From positions 62,001 to 126,000 of the forward strand of contig CAVUAN010000005.1 in the NCBI GenBank assembly GCA_963739435.1: a stretch of 64,000 nucleotides of DNA, given 5' to 3'. The notes under the pieces were generated by a model. It had not been told where the DNA came from, made no database searches, and worked only from the letters and a program-made list of their open reading frames with translations. Position 1 is the stretch's first letter, and every line of letters begins with the position of its first letter. Shown piece by piece: positions 27,901 through 37,663 of the stretch. The translations under genes and the position numbers were made by a program. This DNA comes from CAVUAN01 sp963739435. GTDB taxonomy: Bacteria > Acidobacteriota > Thermoanaerobaculia > UBA5066 > Gp7-AA6.

Positions 27901-30731
27901 TCGGTCAGGTAGACGACGATGTGGTTGCGGCAGTTGATGGACGGATCGTCGAGCTCCTGGAAGACCGTGTTCTTGAAGTAGTTGTACGCGTCCTTGAGAA
28001 CGCCGGCCACCGGCGTGCCTGGCGACGTGACGACGACGTCGTTGGCGTCCTCGGCCAGCGAGTATTCATTCATGTGCGGCTGCGTCGAGTCGTAGTTCAC
28101 GATCGAGGAGGAGAACCGGAGCAGCCGCTTGATCGCGGGCACGCTCGGGGCATCGCCCGGGATCCAGTCGCGCGGCAGCGGGATGACCGGCCAATCGCCG
28201 ACACTCGGCGGCGGCAGCGATGGATAGGGGATGTAGCCCGCGGGCGCCTTGGTGGCGAAGTGCGCCATGCCGCCGCAGTCCGCCGTATAGACGTCGCAGA
28301 ATCCCGGCAGGCCGGGGCAGGAGGGCTCGGCGAAGGCGTCGTTGGGGAACTGCTGGGCGAACTGGTCGGGCCGGCCGAGCACGAAGTTGAACGTATCCAG
28401 CTCGAAGATCGCGGAGTACGCGCCCTGGTTGTGCCGATCGGTCAGCGGCGAGGGGTCGATGACGCCGTCGGCATCCATGTCAGCCGGCGGCTGCGAGCCC
28501 CACGGCGGATTGCCGGTCAGCGTGTCGTCGGCGAAGTACGTGCCCAGCCCGCCTCCCAGGTCGAAGAGGTCTCCACGCGTAAAGTGGATTTGCAGGGTCT
28601 GCAGGTGCACGCCTCCCGGGGTCGGGTCCGCCTGCGGGTCGTCAAACCCGCGGTAGGGCAGGTCGAACGGCTTGTAGATCGGATCGCCGAAGCCGTCGTC
28701 CAGGAACGTGCAGAGCTTGTTCGGGTCCCATCCGCACTGGCCGCAGAGCAGCGGCCCCCACACACCCATGGTGGTGAAGGTTCCCTGCATGTTCGCCAGG
28801 CCCGGGCATGGGATGGCCGGAGGAGGCAGCGGCGGAGGCGGAGGCGCCATCGCGAGGATTCCGCGCACAGCCGGAGCCATCCAGGCTGCCACTGCCGGCA
28901 GGGCGCTGGCGGCCGGCAACTGGCCGTGAGAGAGCGTGGGCGGGGGCGGGCTCGGCGTGGACGTCGGGCGCGGCGTCCGGGTCGGCGTGTTCGTCTTCGA
29001 GGCAGTGAAGGTCGGCGTGAACGAGGGCGTCGAGGTCGGCGTGTTCGACGCCGTGAACGTGCTCGTGAAGGTCGACGTAAAGGTGTTGGTGGGAGTCGCG
29101 GTATTCGACGGCGTGAACGTGCGCGTCGGCGTGTTCGACGATGTGAAGGTGTTCGTGGCGGTGAACGTGTTCGTCGCCGTGAAGCTCGCGGTGAAGGTCG
29201 AGGTCGGCGTCGGCGTCGACGAGGCGGTCGACGTATTCGTGAAGGTGTTCGTCGGGGTGAAGGTGAAAGTCCTCGTTGCCGAACCCGTCCGAGTCGGAGT
29301 CGGCGACAGCGATGGCGTCAACGTGTTCGTCCGCGTCGGTGTGATCGAGGGCGTCAGCGTGTTCGTGCGGGTGTTCGTGCGGGTGGACGTTGCAGTCTGG
29401 GTGAACGTGCGCGTAGCCGTGTGCGTGTTCGTGATCGACGGCGTGAACGAGGTCGTCGGTGTCGGCGTCGGAGGTAGCGGCGTCGGCGTGATCGAGGGCG
29501 TCGGCGTGATCGACGGCGTCTGCGTGATCGTGAACGTCAGCGTGTTCGTCGGTGTGTTCGAGAATGTGAATGTCGCCGTCGGCGAGGCCGGTGTCGACGT
29601 GAAGGTACGCGTCGGCCGCGGCGTGTCGGTGACCGTGAACGTCCGGCTGGCCGTGAAAGTCGGCGTGAAGGTGTTCGAGGCCGTGAACGTGTTCGAGGCC
29701 GTGAACGTGGCCGTCGGCGTGTTCGTCTTGGTCGGCGTGTTCGAGGCCGTGAACGTCGGCGTAAAGGTCGGCGTGTTCGAGGCCGTGAAGCTCGGGGTCG
29801 GAGAGCTCGTGAACGTCTGCGTCGGCGTGAACGTGTTCGACGCGGTAAACGTCGGCGTGAAGGTCGGCGTGTTCGAAGGCGTCGGCGTCTGTGTGGGAGG
29901 CGGCGCGTACTCGTCGACCTGCACGATGATCGTGGGGTCGCCGTAGTTGCCGGAGACGACCTGGAGCTGCAGCTCGTAGCCCGGCTTGTTGGGGTTGCGG
30001 TAGACGACGATGCCCTGGCCGGCCCCCGCCGCAAAGAGACCCTTGGGGCCGAACGCGCCCCGGAACTCGCCGGCAGGCGGCTCGGGAGAGACCGAAACAC
30101 CTGCGGGCGCCGAATACGGCGGGCGAATGTCGGCAACCTCGCCCGTGTCTGTCCGGTTGTACGGGCGCGGCACCTTGTGGCCGAACTGCAGGAAGCGTCC
30201 CTGCTGGACGTCGGGATATTCGGTCGGGTTCAACAGGGAGGAAACGTCGTCGTTGGCGAAGTACAACCATTCGAGGCCGCCGTTTTCGAGAAGCTGCCCC
30301 GTTGTTTTCGCTCCACCGACGGCCGAGCCACCGAAGCCCGTGTCGGCAGCGCCGAACGTCTGGTTCGGGTTGCGGTAGTAAGCAAAGCCCCAGTTGACGC
30401 CGCGGGCCGTCGTCATGACCTGCCGCAAGACGCTCTTGGACAGGCCGAGCTTGGAGCCCACGGCCGAGAACGTCCCCTGCGGGTAGAGGAAGTCGTCCAT
30501 GTAGGCCGGCAGGTTGAAGCGGTCCGAGAAATCTGACGTCATCGAGTGCGACGAGTCGAGGATGAGCAGGACGTTCGTGTTCGCACCCGCGTTGGCGCGC
30601 AGGAGCTGCCGGTCATCGGGTGTGGCGGGCTGGGCAATGAGGAACACGAGCAGCATCGAAACCGCCACGCGGTGGCGTGTCGCGAACCCGATCAGGATGC
30701 CGGAGCGCCGGCTCGGTGTGCTCGTCGTCAT
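24951..30731 (-). CDS. pilY1: PilY1-like type IV pilus tip/adhesin protein with Thr-rich stalk
   Basis: About 1,926 residues; ATG 30731 was chosen because it precedes the signal-like hydrophobic stretch (VAVSMLLVFLIAQPA). A von Willebrand A-type region begins at about 52 with the MIDAS motif DSSHS and resumes after the stalk (RNHIVVYLTDGLDEC). Residues about 275-600 are a Thr/Pro/Ser/Asn/Phe repeat stalk. The C-terminal third is the PilY1 beta-propeller (VVVGGLRQGGQFVYALD), with a Ca-loop DYNDDGYLD at about 1640. PilY1 promotes pilus assembly and surface sensing. It follows pilX, pilW, pilV and fimT, the usual minor-pilin operon. Confidence 0.85.
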   Translation of the reverse strand: MTTSTPSRRSGILIGFATRHRVAVSMLLVFLIAQPATPDDRQLLRANAGANTNVLLILDSSHSMTSDFSDRFNLPAYMDDFLYPQGTFSAVGSKLGLSKSVLRQVMTTARGVNWGFAYYRNPNQTFGAADTGFGGSAVGGAKTTGQLLENGGLEWLYFANDDVSSLLNPTEYPDVQQGRFLQFGHKVPRPYNRTDTGEVADIRPPYSAPAGVSVSPEPPAGEFRGAFGPKGLFAAGAGQGIVVYRNPNKPGYELQLQVVSGNYGDPTIIVQVDEYAPPPTQTPTPSNTPTFTPTFTASNTFTPTQTFTSSPTPSFTASNTPTFTPTFTASNTPTKTNTPTATFTASNTFTASNTFTPTFTASRTFTVTDTPRPTRTFTSTPASPTATFTFSNTPTNTLTFTITQTPSITPTPSITPTPLPPTPTPTTSFTPSITNTHTATRTFTQTATSTRTNTRTNTLTPSITPTRTNTLTPSLSPTPTRTGSATRTFTFTPTNTFTNTSTASSTPTPTSTFTASFTATNTFTATNTFTSSNTPTRTFTPSNTATPTNTFTSTFTSTFTASNTPTSTPSFTPTFTASKTNTPTRTPRPTSTPSPPPPTLSHGQLPAASALPAVAAWMAPAVRGILAMAPPPPPLPPPAIPCPGLANMQGTFTTMGVWGPLLCGQCGWDPNKLCTFLDDGFGDPIYKPFDLPYRGFDDPQADPTPGGVHLQTLQIHFTRGDLFDLGGGLGTYFADDTLTGNPPWGSQPPADMDADGVIDPSPLTDRHNQGAYSAIFELDTFNFVLGRPDQFAQQFPNDAFAEPSCPGLPGFCDVYTADCGGMAHFATKAPAGYIPYPSLPPPSVGDWPVIPLPRDWIPGDAPSVPAIKRLLRFSSSIVNYDSTQPHMNEYSLAEDANDVVVTSPGTPVAGVLKDAYNYFKNTVFQELDDPSINCRNHIVVYLTDGLDECQSNACVGGPTTKGPSGDLGTIPLPENPVGARAAAHALDSSVRLSGVPVYIVALGLDPTDPTFQCIAANSGGAVFAATDRATLKAALENILNFKSSPNFFSAPSVPAFAAGFSDTAQVGAVIPSHVNEDGSLSQWAIWSGYLKSFKLDSNGNIPVVTANALPTPTPTPLGGPTSTPGPPPTPTPTPAASALAFPDETVPNDPSPIVRKPVWNAARVLGYTNPVPSLGDNQAPGAANPAAKAPEIDVWPGRKLVWATGAGGTTVPLARHELMPNTAPCTGACFNSLVTSMGLSAVSIPDRALTVNIVNFLRGGVSAFGTRDEILNTLGSYPVPIGPNGGQQQRYSYFYQDDAPAPGDPPQFRTDGEAAPKGYAHKLGDIFHSEPIVVEPPRYFQYLSANLAPNGKHYTDFANLHQFRRRVIVVGANDTFVHAFDGGVWGRDAVNYPNNFDLGTGREMFGYALRNLMPGKFPSLLRYPPAPQYFMDGSFGTADVFIDTNFVVAPVAVNRDWKTVVVGGLRQGGQFVYALDMTYPDAIDTNPVSPTFGKISVAKDNSPACLDGTGAGCPSVYPQVLWELTDDCSVQPTTCALPTYAKIGETWSRPVVGRIKILNGAGTEDRYVALFGGGEDSSFSPGDTVLDADQLVAPFKKATRGRSFYIVDVETGKILFKAVNGLDGGGLTVKFAPMPASPAVVDYNDDGYLDLAYLGDINGQMWRIDLTPDATTLPKRGDLVGSLLTGYQPFLLFKTPSTDPEPNQPIFIDPGLIFLSGGNRPTLGVAFGTGNRAELAQLNTRCAVAPCPPNAPVPFVNRFHFVVDSNQTFTAVPDNLRNITPAGGITPAGVGPGSSDTGCVTAPCTGFYLDFATQNEKTTSSVFSTQGYLTLITFTPDANNPCSTEGSSYRYRFFFLNGNGGYNLGAQTGTYADYRQNLGTGLSSASQSTSPTGNTIDMVLFSGGAVQQQNSAGSLNTINVNWKEQQ
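28930..29905 (-). repeat. Threonine-rich coding repeat inside the PilY1-like gene
   Basis: About 975 bp of degenerate tandem repeats with units such as T-F-T-A-S-N-T and P-T-F-T on the protein level and GTGAACGTGTTCG-like words on the opposite DNA strand. The length is a multiple of three only loosely repeated, so the reading frame is kept. The composition (Thr, Pro, Ser, Asn, Phe) is mucin-like and probably forms an extended stalk between the two halves of the VWA region. Confidence 0.85.
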
Positions 30732-30735
30732 GGCG

Positions 30736-31293
30736 TTAGAACGGTATCTGGGCCGGCAGCGGACCGATTTCGACGTCCGCCACGAGCGCCTTCGAGTACG
30801 CCAGCACCGGGTCGGTCGTGCCGCCCGCCGAGCGCAGCTCGTAGCCGTACATGTACTGGGCCTTCTTGTCGCCTTCGTTGACTCTCCCGCCGCGGTAGAG
30901 CCGGCGGCCCAGGGCGCCCGGCTTCTGCACCGAGACCGTGATGTCGGTGTCCGTGCCGCCGGTGAAGAAGCCGCTCGAGCCATGAATGTGGCTCGGCAGG
31001 CCGAATGACACGACCCCGAAGTCCCCTCCGATGGGCGGGGTGAACTCCTGGCGCGTCATGAAGGGCTGCGGGTTGAGCATCGCGACGCTGGCCCAGCGGA
31101 CGCCCGCGTCGGCAGCGTAGAAGGCCCTGTTGACCGACCACTCGTTGGCCGCGATCTTCGACTCGGTCGATGTGATCAGCATCAGGGCAATGCCGATGAC
31201 GGTCAGGATCGCGAGGACGAGGATCGCGATGACGAGCGCCGCACCGCGCTCACCGCGCCGGAGGGAGGGCCGAAGAACGGTTCGCTCGCTCAT
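30736..31293 (-). CDS. pilX: Minor pilin PilX-like
   Basis: A 185-residue protein with a basic N-terminus, then a hydrophobic helix (GAALVIAILVLAILTVIGIALM) preceded by RGERG, typical of PilX. NRAFYAADAGVRWA is the PilX/N signature seen in most members. It starts at ATG 31293, overlapping the pilW stop, and is followed five bases later by the PilY1-like gene. PilX helps prime pilus assembly with PilV, PilW and PilY1. Confidence 0.82.
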   Translation of the reverse strand: MSERTVLRPSLRRGERGAALVIAILVLAILTVIGIALMLITSTESKIAANEWSVNRAFYAADAGVRWASVAMLNPQPFMTRQEFTPPIGGDFGVVSFGLPSHIHGSSGFFTGGTDTDITVSVQKPGALGRRLYRGGRVNEGDKKAQYMYGYELRSAGGTTDPVLAYSKALVADVEIGPLPAQIPF

Positions 31294-32699
31294 TGTTCCG
31301 TCTCGTAGTTGCGCAAGTTGATTCGCAGCGTCTGGACGCGGCGCCGATACTTCGTCGACACGGGCACGAGAGCGGGCGCGTTCATAATCCGCATTCCGAA
31401 GCCCGTCGGCCCGTTGTAGGTCGGGTCCGGGTCCTTCGAGCGCGCGAGAAGCGAGATCATCACGCCGTGCAGCCGCGGGCAGTGCGCCGCGGCCGGGCTG
31501 CCGGGATGCAGAAAGGTGCCCGGCGCCGGGTCGGCCTGGAAGTCGATCGTCGTCCACGGCGCCTCGCCGGGAACGTTCGGCTGCCATTCGTCGCCGGCCA
31601 CCTGGGACGACGTGTTGAGATCGGAGTCCATGACGGTTGCCGCGGCCTGGCGGGTCACGCTGCCATCCCCCTTCTGCTGGGTGGGGGTCGCCGCCGGGAG
31701 GTTGTCCACTCCGTAGGCGATCTGCATGTCCTCGACGTCGTCGGCGATCGTCTGGATCTCGAAGAGATTGCCGCGGCGGACGCCCTGGGCGAGCGCCGGG
31801 TGGTTCGTGTCGGTGTCGTCGATGAAGAAAACGATGTCGTCGAGGACGCCGCCCCGCCGCAGGTTGGAAAGCACCGTCGGGAGCGTGCCCGCGTTGGCCG
31901 GGTTCTCGTTGTTGAACTCGGTGGCCTGCGCGTTGGCGAAGTCCACGGAGCCAAACGTGCTCAAGGCTACGAGCTGCGTGGGAGCCGTGATCCGCCCGAC
32001 GTTGTAGCTCGGCTGGGCATACTGCTGCGGGCCGAAAGGCACCGAGCAGCCTCCGTGGATGTCGTCGTTGGCCGAGACGATGACGAACATCGGCTGCCCG
32101 GCGGTGACACCGGCGGTGTAGGCGTCGATTGCGGCGAACTGGGGGCGGTTGGCCGCGTCGTTGTTCACGTGTGTTCCGATCGGGGCCCGGCCCGTGACCG
32201 CCGCGACGTCGAGATTCGAGGTGCCCGTGCAGGTGCCGCAGCCCGTCGAGAGATCGAAGGAGAGCAGCGGCGAGAGCAGGACGCCCCGCACCTCGATCAT
32301 GTCCGTGTTGGGGCGCACGGGATGGGGCGTGCCCCCGAGGTCGGAAACCGAGGCACCCGTCACGTTGTCGTAGCCGTTGGCCGAGGCCACGGCGATGCCC
32401 CCCAGATCCGGGTCCCGCCGGTTCAGGACCGCCTGCGTCAGGAACAGCCCGCCGGCGCCGGCCATGCGGATGGCCCGGGTCATCTGGTAGACCCCGTAGC
32501 GCACCGCACCCTGGGCGTCGGCGACGTCCTGCTCGCTCTTGTTGATCCGGGCGCTCGCATCGAAGACGGCCAGGATCCCGAGCATCGCGATGGCGAGCAG
32601 CAGCACGACGACCAGCACCTCGATGAGCGAGAAGCCGGCAGCGGCAGGGAAGCGCGGAAGGCGGCTTTGAAGGCGGCTTTGTGAATCATGGGATCTCAT
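31290..32699 (-). CDS. pilW: Minor pilin PilW-like
   Basis: A 469-residue prepilin. The leader ends at the type III cleavage site AAAG|FSLIEV with Glu at +5, followed by a hydrophobic helix (LVVVLLLAIAMLGILAVF). The large C-terminal domain has Cys pairs (STGCGTCTG) and matches the PilW family size class. Starting at ATG 32699, it overlaps the pilV-like stop (ATGA). It would be processed by the prepilin peptidase at 40440-41237. Confidence 0.83.
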   Translation of the reverse strand: MRSHDSQSRLQSRLPRFPAAAGFSLIEVLVVVLLLAIAMLGILAVFDASARINKSEQDVADAQGAVRYGVYQMTRAIRMAGAGGLFLTQAVLNRRDPDLGGIAVASANGYDNVTGASVSDLGGTPHPVRPNTDMIEVRGVLLSPLLSFDLSTGCGTCTGTSNLDVAAVTGRAPIGTHVNNDAANRPQFAAIDAYTAGVTAGQPMFVIVSANDDIHGGCSVPFGPQQYAQPSYNVGRITAPTQLVALSTFGSVDFANAQATEFNNENPANAGTLPTVLSNLRRGGVLDDIVFFIDDTDTNHPALAQGVRRGNLFEIQTIADDVEDMQIAYGVDNLPAATPTQQKGDGSVTRQAAATVMDSDLNTSSQVAGDEWQPNVPGEAPWTTIDFQADPAPGTFLHPGSPAAAHCPRLHGVMISLLARSKDPDPTYNGPTGFGMRIMNAPALVPVSTKYRRRVQTLRINLRNYETEQ

Positions 32700-33253
32700 G
32701 GAGCCGGATCCACGATCGACAGGTTGGTCCCCGGGTTGGGGTTGGTGAGGACCCCGGACAGCCGCGCCACCCTCGATCCAATGCCGAGCGGCCCGGTGCC
32801 CGACTGCACGGTCACGTCGATTCTCTTGTAGTGAAAGGGCTGGCCGGCCGCGACGATCCGGATCGGCGTGAAAAGCGCGTTGGTCGGGACGGTCGCGGAA
32901 GCCGGAATCTGGTACTGCCGGACCTGGTACGTGAGCACGAACGGATTGACGACTCCACCCGCGACGGGAACGCCGGTGGCCGGGTCCGGCAGGATCGGAG
33001 GCAAGTCGTTGGCGTGGATGCCGGCCGCCAGCTGCGCGTCGCCAAACGGGAGATTCATGAGCTGCTCGAGCCGGTCGCGCGACAGGTTGTGGATGCTGGT
33101 GTACTCGTTGGCCGAGAAGTTCGATTTCACGCTGCCGATGAAGAGCGGCAGGATGCCGAGCAGGATGAAGCCGAGAAGCGCCAGCGCCAGCAGCATCTCG
33201 ATGAGCGTGAGGCCGCTTTGGCTGCGCCGAGCCGTCATGGTCCTCATTGCCAC
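32696..33253 (-). CDS. pilV: Minor pilin PilV-like
   Basis: A 185-residue prepilin with cleavage site SQSG|LTLIEM and a hydrophobic helix (LLALALLGFILLGILPLF). NEYTSIHNLSRDRLEQLMNLPFG fits the PilV/type II minor pilin group. It overlaps both neighbours by a few bases (start within the fimT-like gene end, stop at pilW start), so the four minor-pilin genes are tightly coupled. Confidence 0.8.
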   Translation of the reverse strand: MAMRTMTARRSQSGLTLIEMLLALALLGFILLGILPLFIGSVKSNFSANEYTSIHNLSRDRLEQLMNLPFGDAQLAAGIHANDLPPILPDPATGVPVAGGVVNPFVLTYQVRQYQIPASATVPTNALFTPIRIVAAGQPFHYKRIDVTVQSGTGPLGIGSRVARLSGVLTNPNPGTNLSIVDPAP

Positions 33254-33771
33254 ACCGTAGGTGTCACGATCTCGATGCGCCCGGTCGAATTGGCGCGGAT
33301 CGTCACCTGGTTCATCAACGTGGACCCCACGGGCCCCTGCACCGTGATGATGCCGGGCGTCGGCGCCGGAGGGACGATGATCCGGCCGTCGCCCCCGAAG
33401 GTGACCTTGTTGTTGGCCGGCAGCGTCACGAACTCCACGGCGTTGGAGGGGATGTACGACCTGCCGATGGGTGTCGGCGTGGGCAGCGGCGAGTTGTCCG
33501 GGGCGATCGTGTCGAGCTCGTGCAGCGAATCGGCCGGCGTTGCGGCCGTGATCAGCAGGGTCGTGTTCTGGTTCGCCCTCACGGCGCGCATCCGGGCTGC
33601 CAGGAGGGACTGCTGGATCTCGTGGGAGGCGGCGATGAGCCGCTGCCGCCTGCCGACTTTGGCAAGGAAGGGAATAGACAGCACGGCGATCACGCCGAGG
33701 ATCGCAATGACGATGAGGGTCTCCAGGATGCTAAACCCCCGAGCTGTCCGAAACAGGTACACACGGATCAT
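33244..33771 (-). CDS. fimT: Minor pilin FimT/GspH-like
   Basis: A 175-residue prepilin. ATG 33771 gives a 12-residue leader before G|FSILE. The helix is LIVIAILGVIAVLSIPFLA, followed by the GspH/FimT pattern (HEIQQSLLAARMRAVRANQ) and a beta-rich C-terminus. It is first of the minor-pilin/pilY1 operon. There is no Shine-Dalgarno before the ATG, and a possible -24/-12 element lies only 16 bp upstream, which would give a nearly leaderless message. Confidence 0.82.
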   Translation of the reverse strand: MIRVYLFRTARGFSILETLIVIAILGVIAVLSIPFLAKVGRRQRLIAASHEIQQSLLAARMRAVRANQNTTLLITAATPADSLHELDTIAPDNSPLPTPTPIGRSYIPSNAVEFVTLPANNKVTFGGDGRIIVPPAPTPGIITVQGPVGSTLMNQVTIRANSTGRIEIVTPTVWQ

Positions 33772-33786
33772 TCTGTAAGGTTCAAA

Positions 33787-33802
33787 AGCGATTCCCGTGC
33801 CG
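33787..33802 (-). promoter_or_regulatory. Candidate sigma-54 promoter for the minor-pilin operon
   Basis: Minus strand CGGCACG, 4 nt, TCGCT. The GG and GC dinucleotides have the required 10-nt spacing and GGCACG is exact, but two T positions of the consensus are C. The predicted start site would lie about 5 nt before the ATG at 33771. Tentative. Confidence 0.35.
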
Positions 33803-33868
33803 TTCCGGCGCCGATCCGTCAGCTGCCTTTGTATCAATGAGATACGGCATGAGGTCAAAGAGAGGCCT

Positions 33869-33952
33869 CCTCCGGAGGTCACGAAATTCGTTACCCCTCG
33901 TAACGCCATCGAAAGCCCCGGAGGGGCTGCCGACGGGGGTCCCGGGGACCCC
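33869..33952. promoter_or_regulatory. Cluster of palindromes in the divergent pilus promoter region
   Basis: Five dyads lie in 84 bp of the 213-bp gap between fimT and the HEAT-PilT gene: CCTCCGGAGG (33869-33878), ACGAAATTCGT (33881-33891), CGTTAC-N5-GTAACG (33889-33905), AGCCCC-N3-GGGGCT (33914-33928) and GGGGTCCC-G-GGGACCCC (33936-33952). CGTTAC-N5-GTAACG looks like a protein-binding operator. The GC-rich ones could be RNA hairpins in the leader of the plus-strand gene. Confidence 0.5.
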
Positions 33953-33984
33953 GGAAAGAGGCGCGTTACACTGATTCTCAAAAC

Positions 33985-36466
<2,482 letters not shown>

Positions 36467-36470
<4 letters not shown>

Positions 36471-37663
36471 GCTCGAACGAACCGCTCCGACCGTCCTCCG
36501 TCGTCGCGCCCGAGCGGCCAGCCGCGGCCGCGAAGCCCGGCACGTACGCCAACCGCATCGACCGCTTTCTCTCGATTCTGCCGACCTCGAACGGCTCCGA
36601 CCTGCACCTGGCCGTCGGCTCGCCGCCGCTCATCCGGATCGACGGCGAGCTCGAGCGCAGCCGGCACCGCCCCTTGAAGCAGGGCGACTTCTTCAACCTC
36701 GTCCGCCCCATCACTCCCCCGGCGCTCTGGGACCGTTACGTCGCCTGCGGGGACGCCGATTTCGCCTACCAGATGGGCCGGGACGCGCGCTTCCGCGTCA
36801 ACCTCTTCACGCAGGAGCACGGGATGGCGGCGGTCTTCCGCCTGATCCCGTGGCGGATCCCCACGGTCGAAGAGCTCGGGCTGCCGGCCTCCGTGGCGGC
36901 CCTCGCGGTTGCCGAGCGGGGCCTCATCCTGGTCACCGGTCCGACGGGCAGCGGCAAGTCCACGACGCTGGCCGCCCTGCTCGACCGGGTCAACAAGCGC
37001 TTCTCGCACCACGTCATCACGATCGAGGACCCCGTCGAGTTCGTGCACACGAATCAGAAATCCATCTTCACCCAGCGCGAGATCGGCAACGACGTGGCGT
37101 CGTTCGCCGACGGCGTCAAGGCCGCGATCCGCGAGGACCCCGACTGCCTGCTGGTCGGCGAGATGCGCGACCTCGAGACCATTCGCATGGCCCTCTCGGC
37201 CGCCGAGACCGGGCTGCTCGTCTTCGGCACGCTGCACACCAACTCCGCGGCGAAGGCCATCGACCGGATCATCGACGCCTTTCCCGTCAGCGAACAGGAC
37301 CAGATCCGCATCGTGCTGGCGGAGACACTGCGCGCCGTCGTCGCACAGCAGCTCCTGAGGAAGAAGGAGAAGGGCCGGGTGGCGGCCTACGAGGTCCTGC
37401 TCGGGTCGACCGCTCTTTCCAACGCGATCCGCGAAGGCAAGACGAACCTCATCAACAACCAGATCCAGACCGGCCGGGCCAAGGGCATGGTCTCGATGGA
37501 CCAGTCCCTGAGGGAGCTCGTGCGCGGCGAGGTGGTCGAGCCTTCGGAGGCCCTCGAGCGGGCCATCGACAAGGAGACCTTCAAGACGACGATCGCGGGG
37601 ATGGGCGTCCGGAAGCCGGCCCCTTCTCCCCCGCCCCCCCGCCCGACGACAGGCGCAGGGTAA
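36467..37663 (+). CDS. pilT: Type IV pilus retraction ATPase PilT
   Basis: 398 residues from GTG 36467, which overlaps the upstream stop. It has a low-complexity N-terminal about 35 residues, then NGSDLHLAVGSPPLIRIDGEL, Walker A GPTGSGKSTT (about 160), TIEDPVEFVHT, DCLLVGEMRDLETI, and FGTLHTNSAAKAIDRIIDAFP. IREGKTNLINNQIQTG completes the PilT signature. Canonical catalytic residues are kept. Its last 83 bp overlap the 3' end of the convergent histidine kinase gene. It and the HEAT fusion form a tandem PilT pair. Confidence 0.9.

Noticed and set aside
25452..29477. 1,341-codon plus-strand open frame opposite the PilY1-like gene
   Set aside because: Antisense shadow with no domain; PilY1 and VWA motifs lie on the other strand.
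28930..29905. Repeat tract considered as a CRISPR array
   Set aside because: Units are short, degenerate, without spacers, and translate to a continuous Thr-rich protein segment.
28936..29946. Long plus-strand reading frame opposite the PilY1 stalk, rich in Val/Gly/Asp
   Set aside because: It is the antisense of the Thr-rich repeat. It has no start signal or family match, and its composition follows directly from the sense repeat.
30732..30983. Longer N-terminus for the PilY1-like protein (start at 30983)
   Set aside because: It would overlap pilX completely in another frame; the ATG at 30731 sits directly before a signal-like helix and just after the pilX stop.
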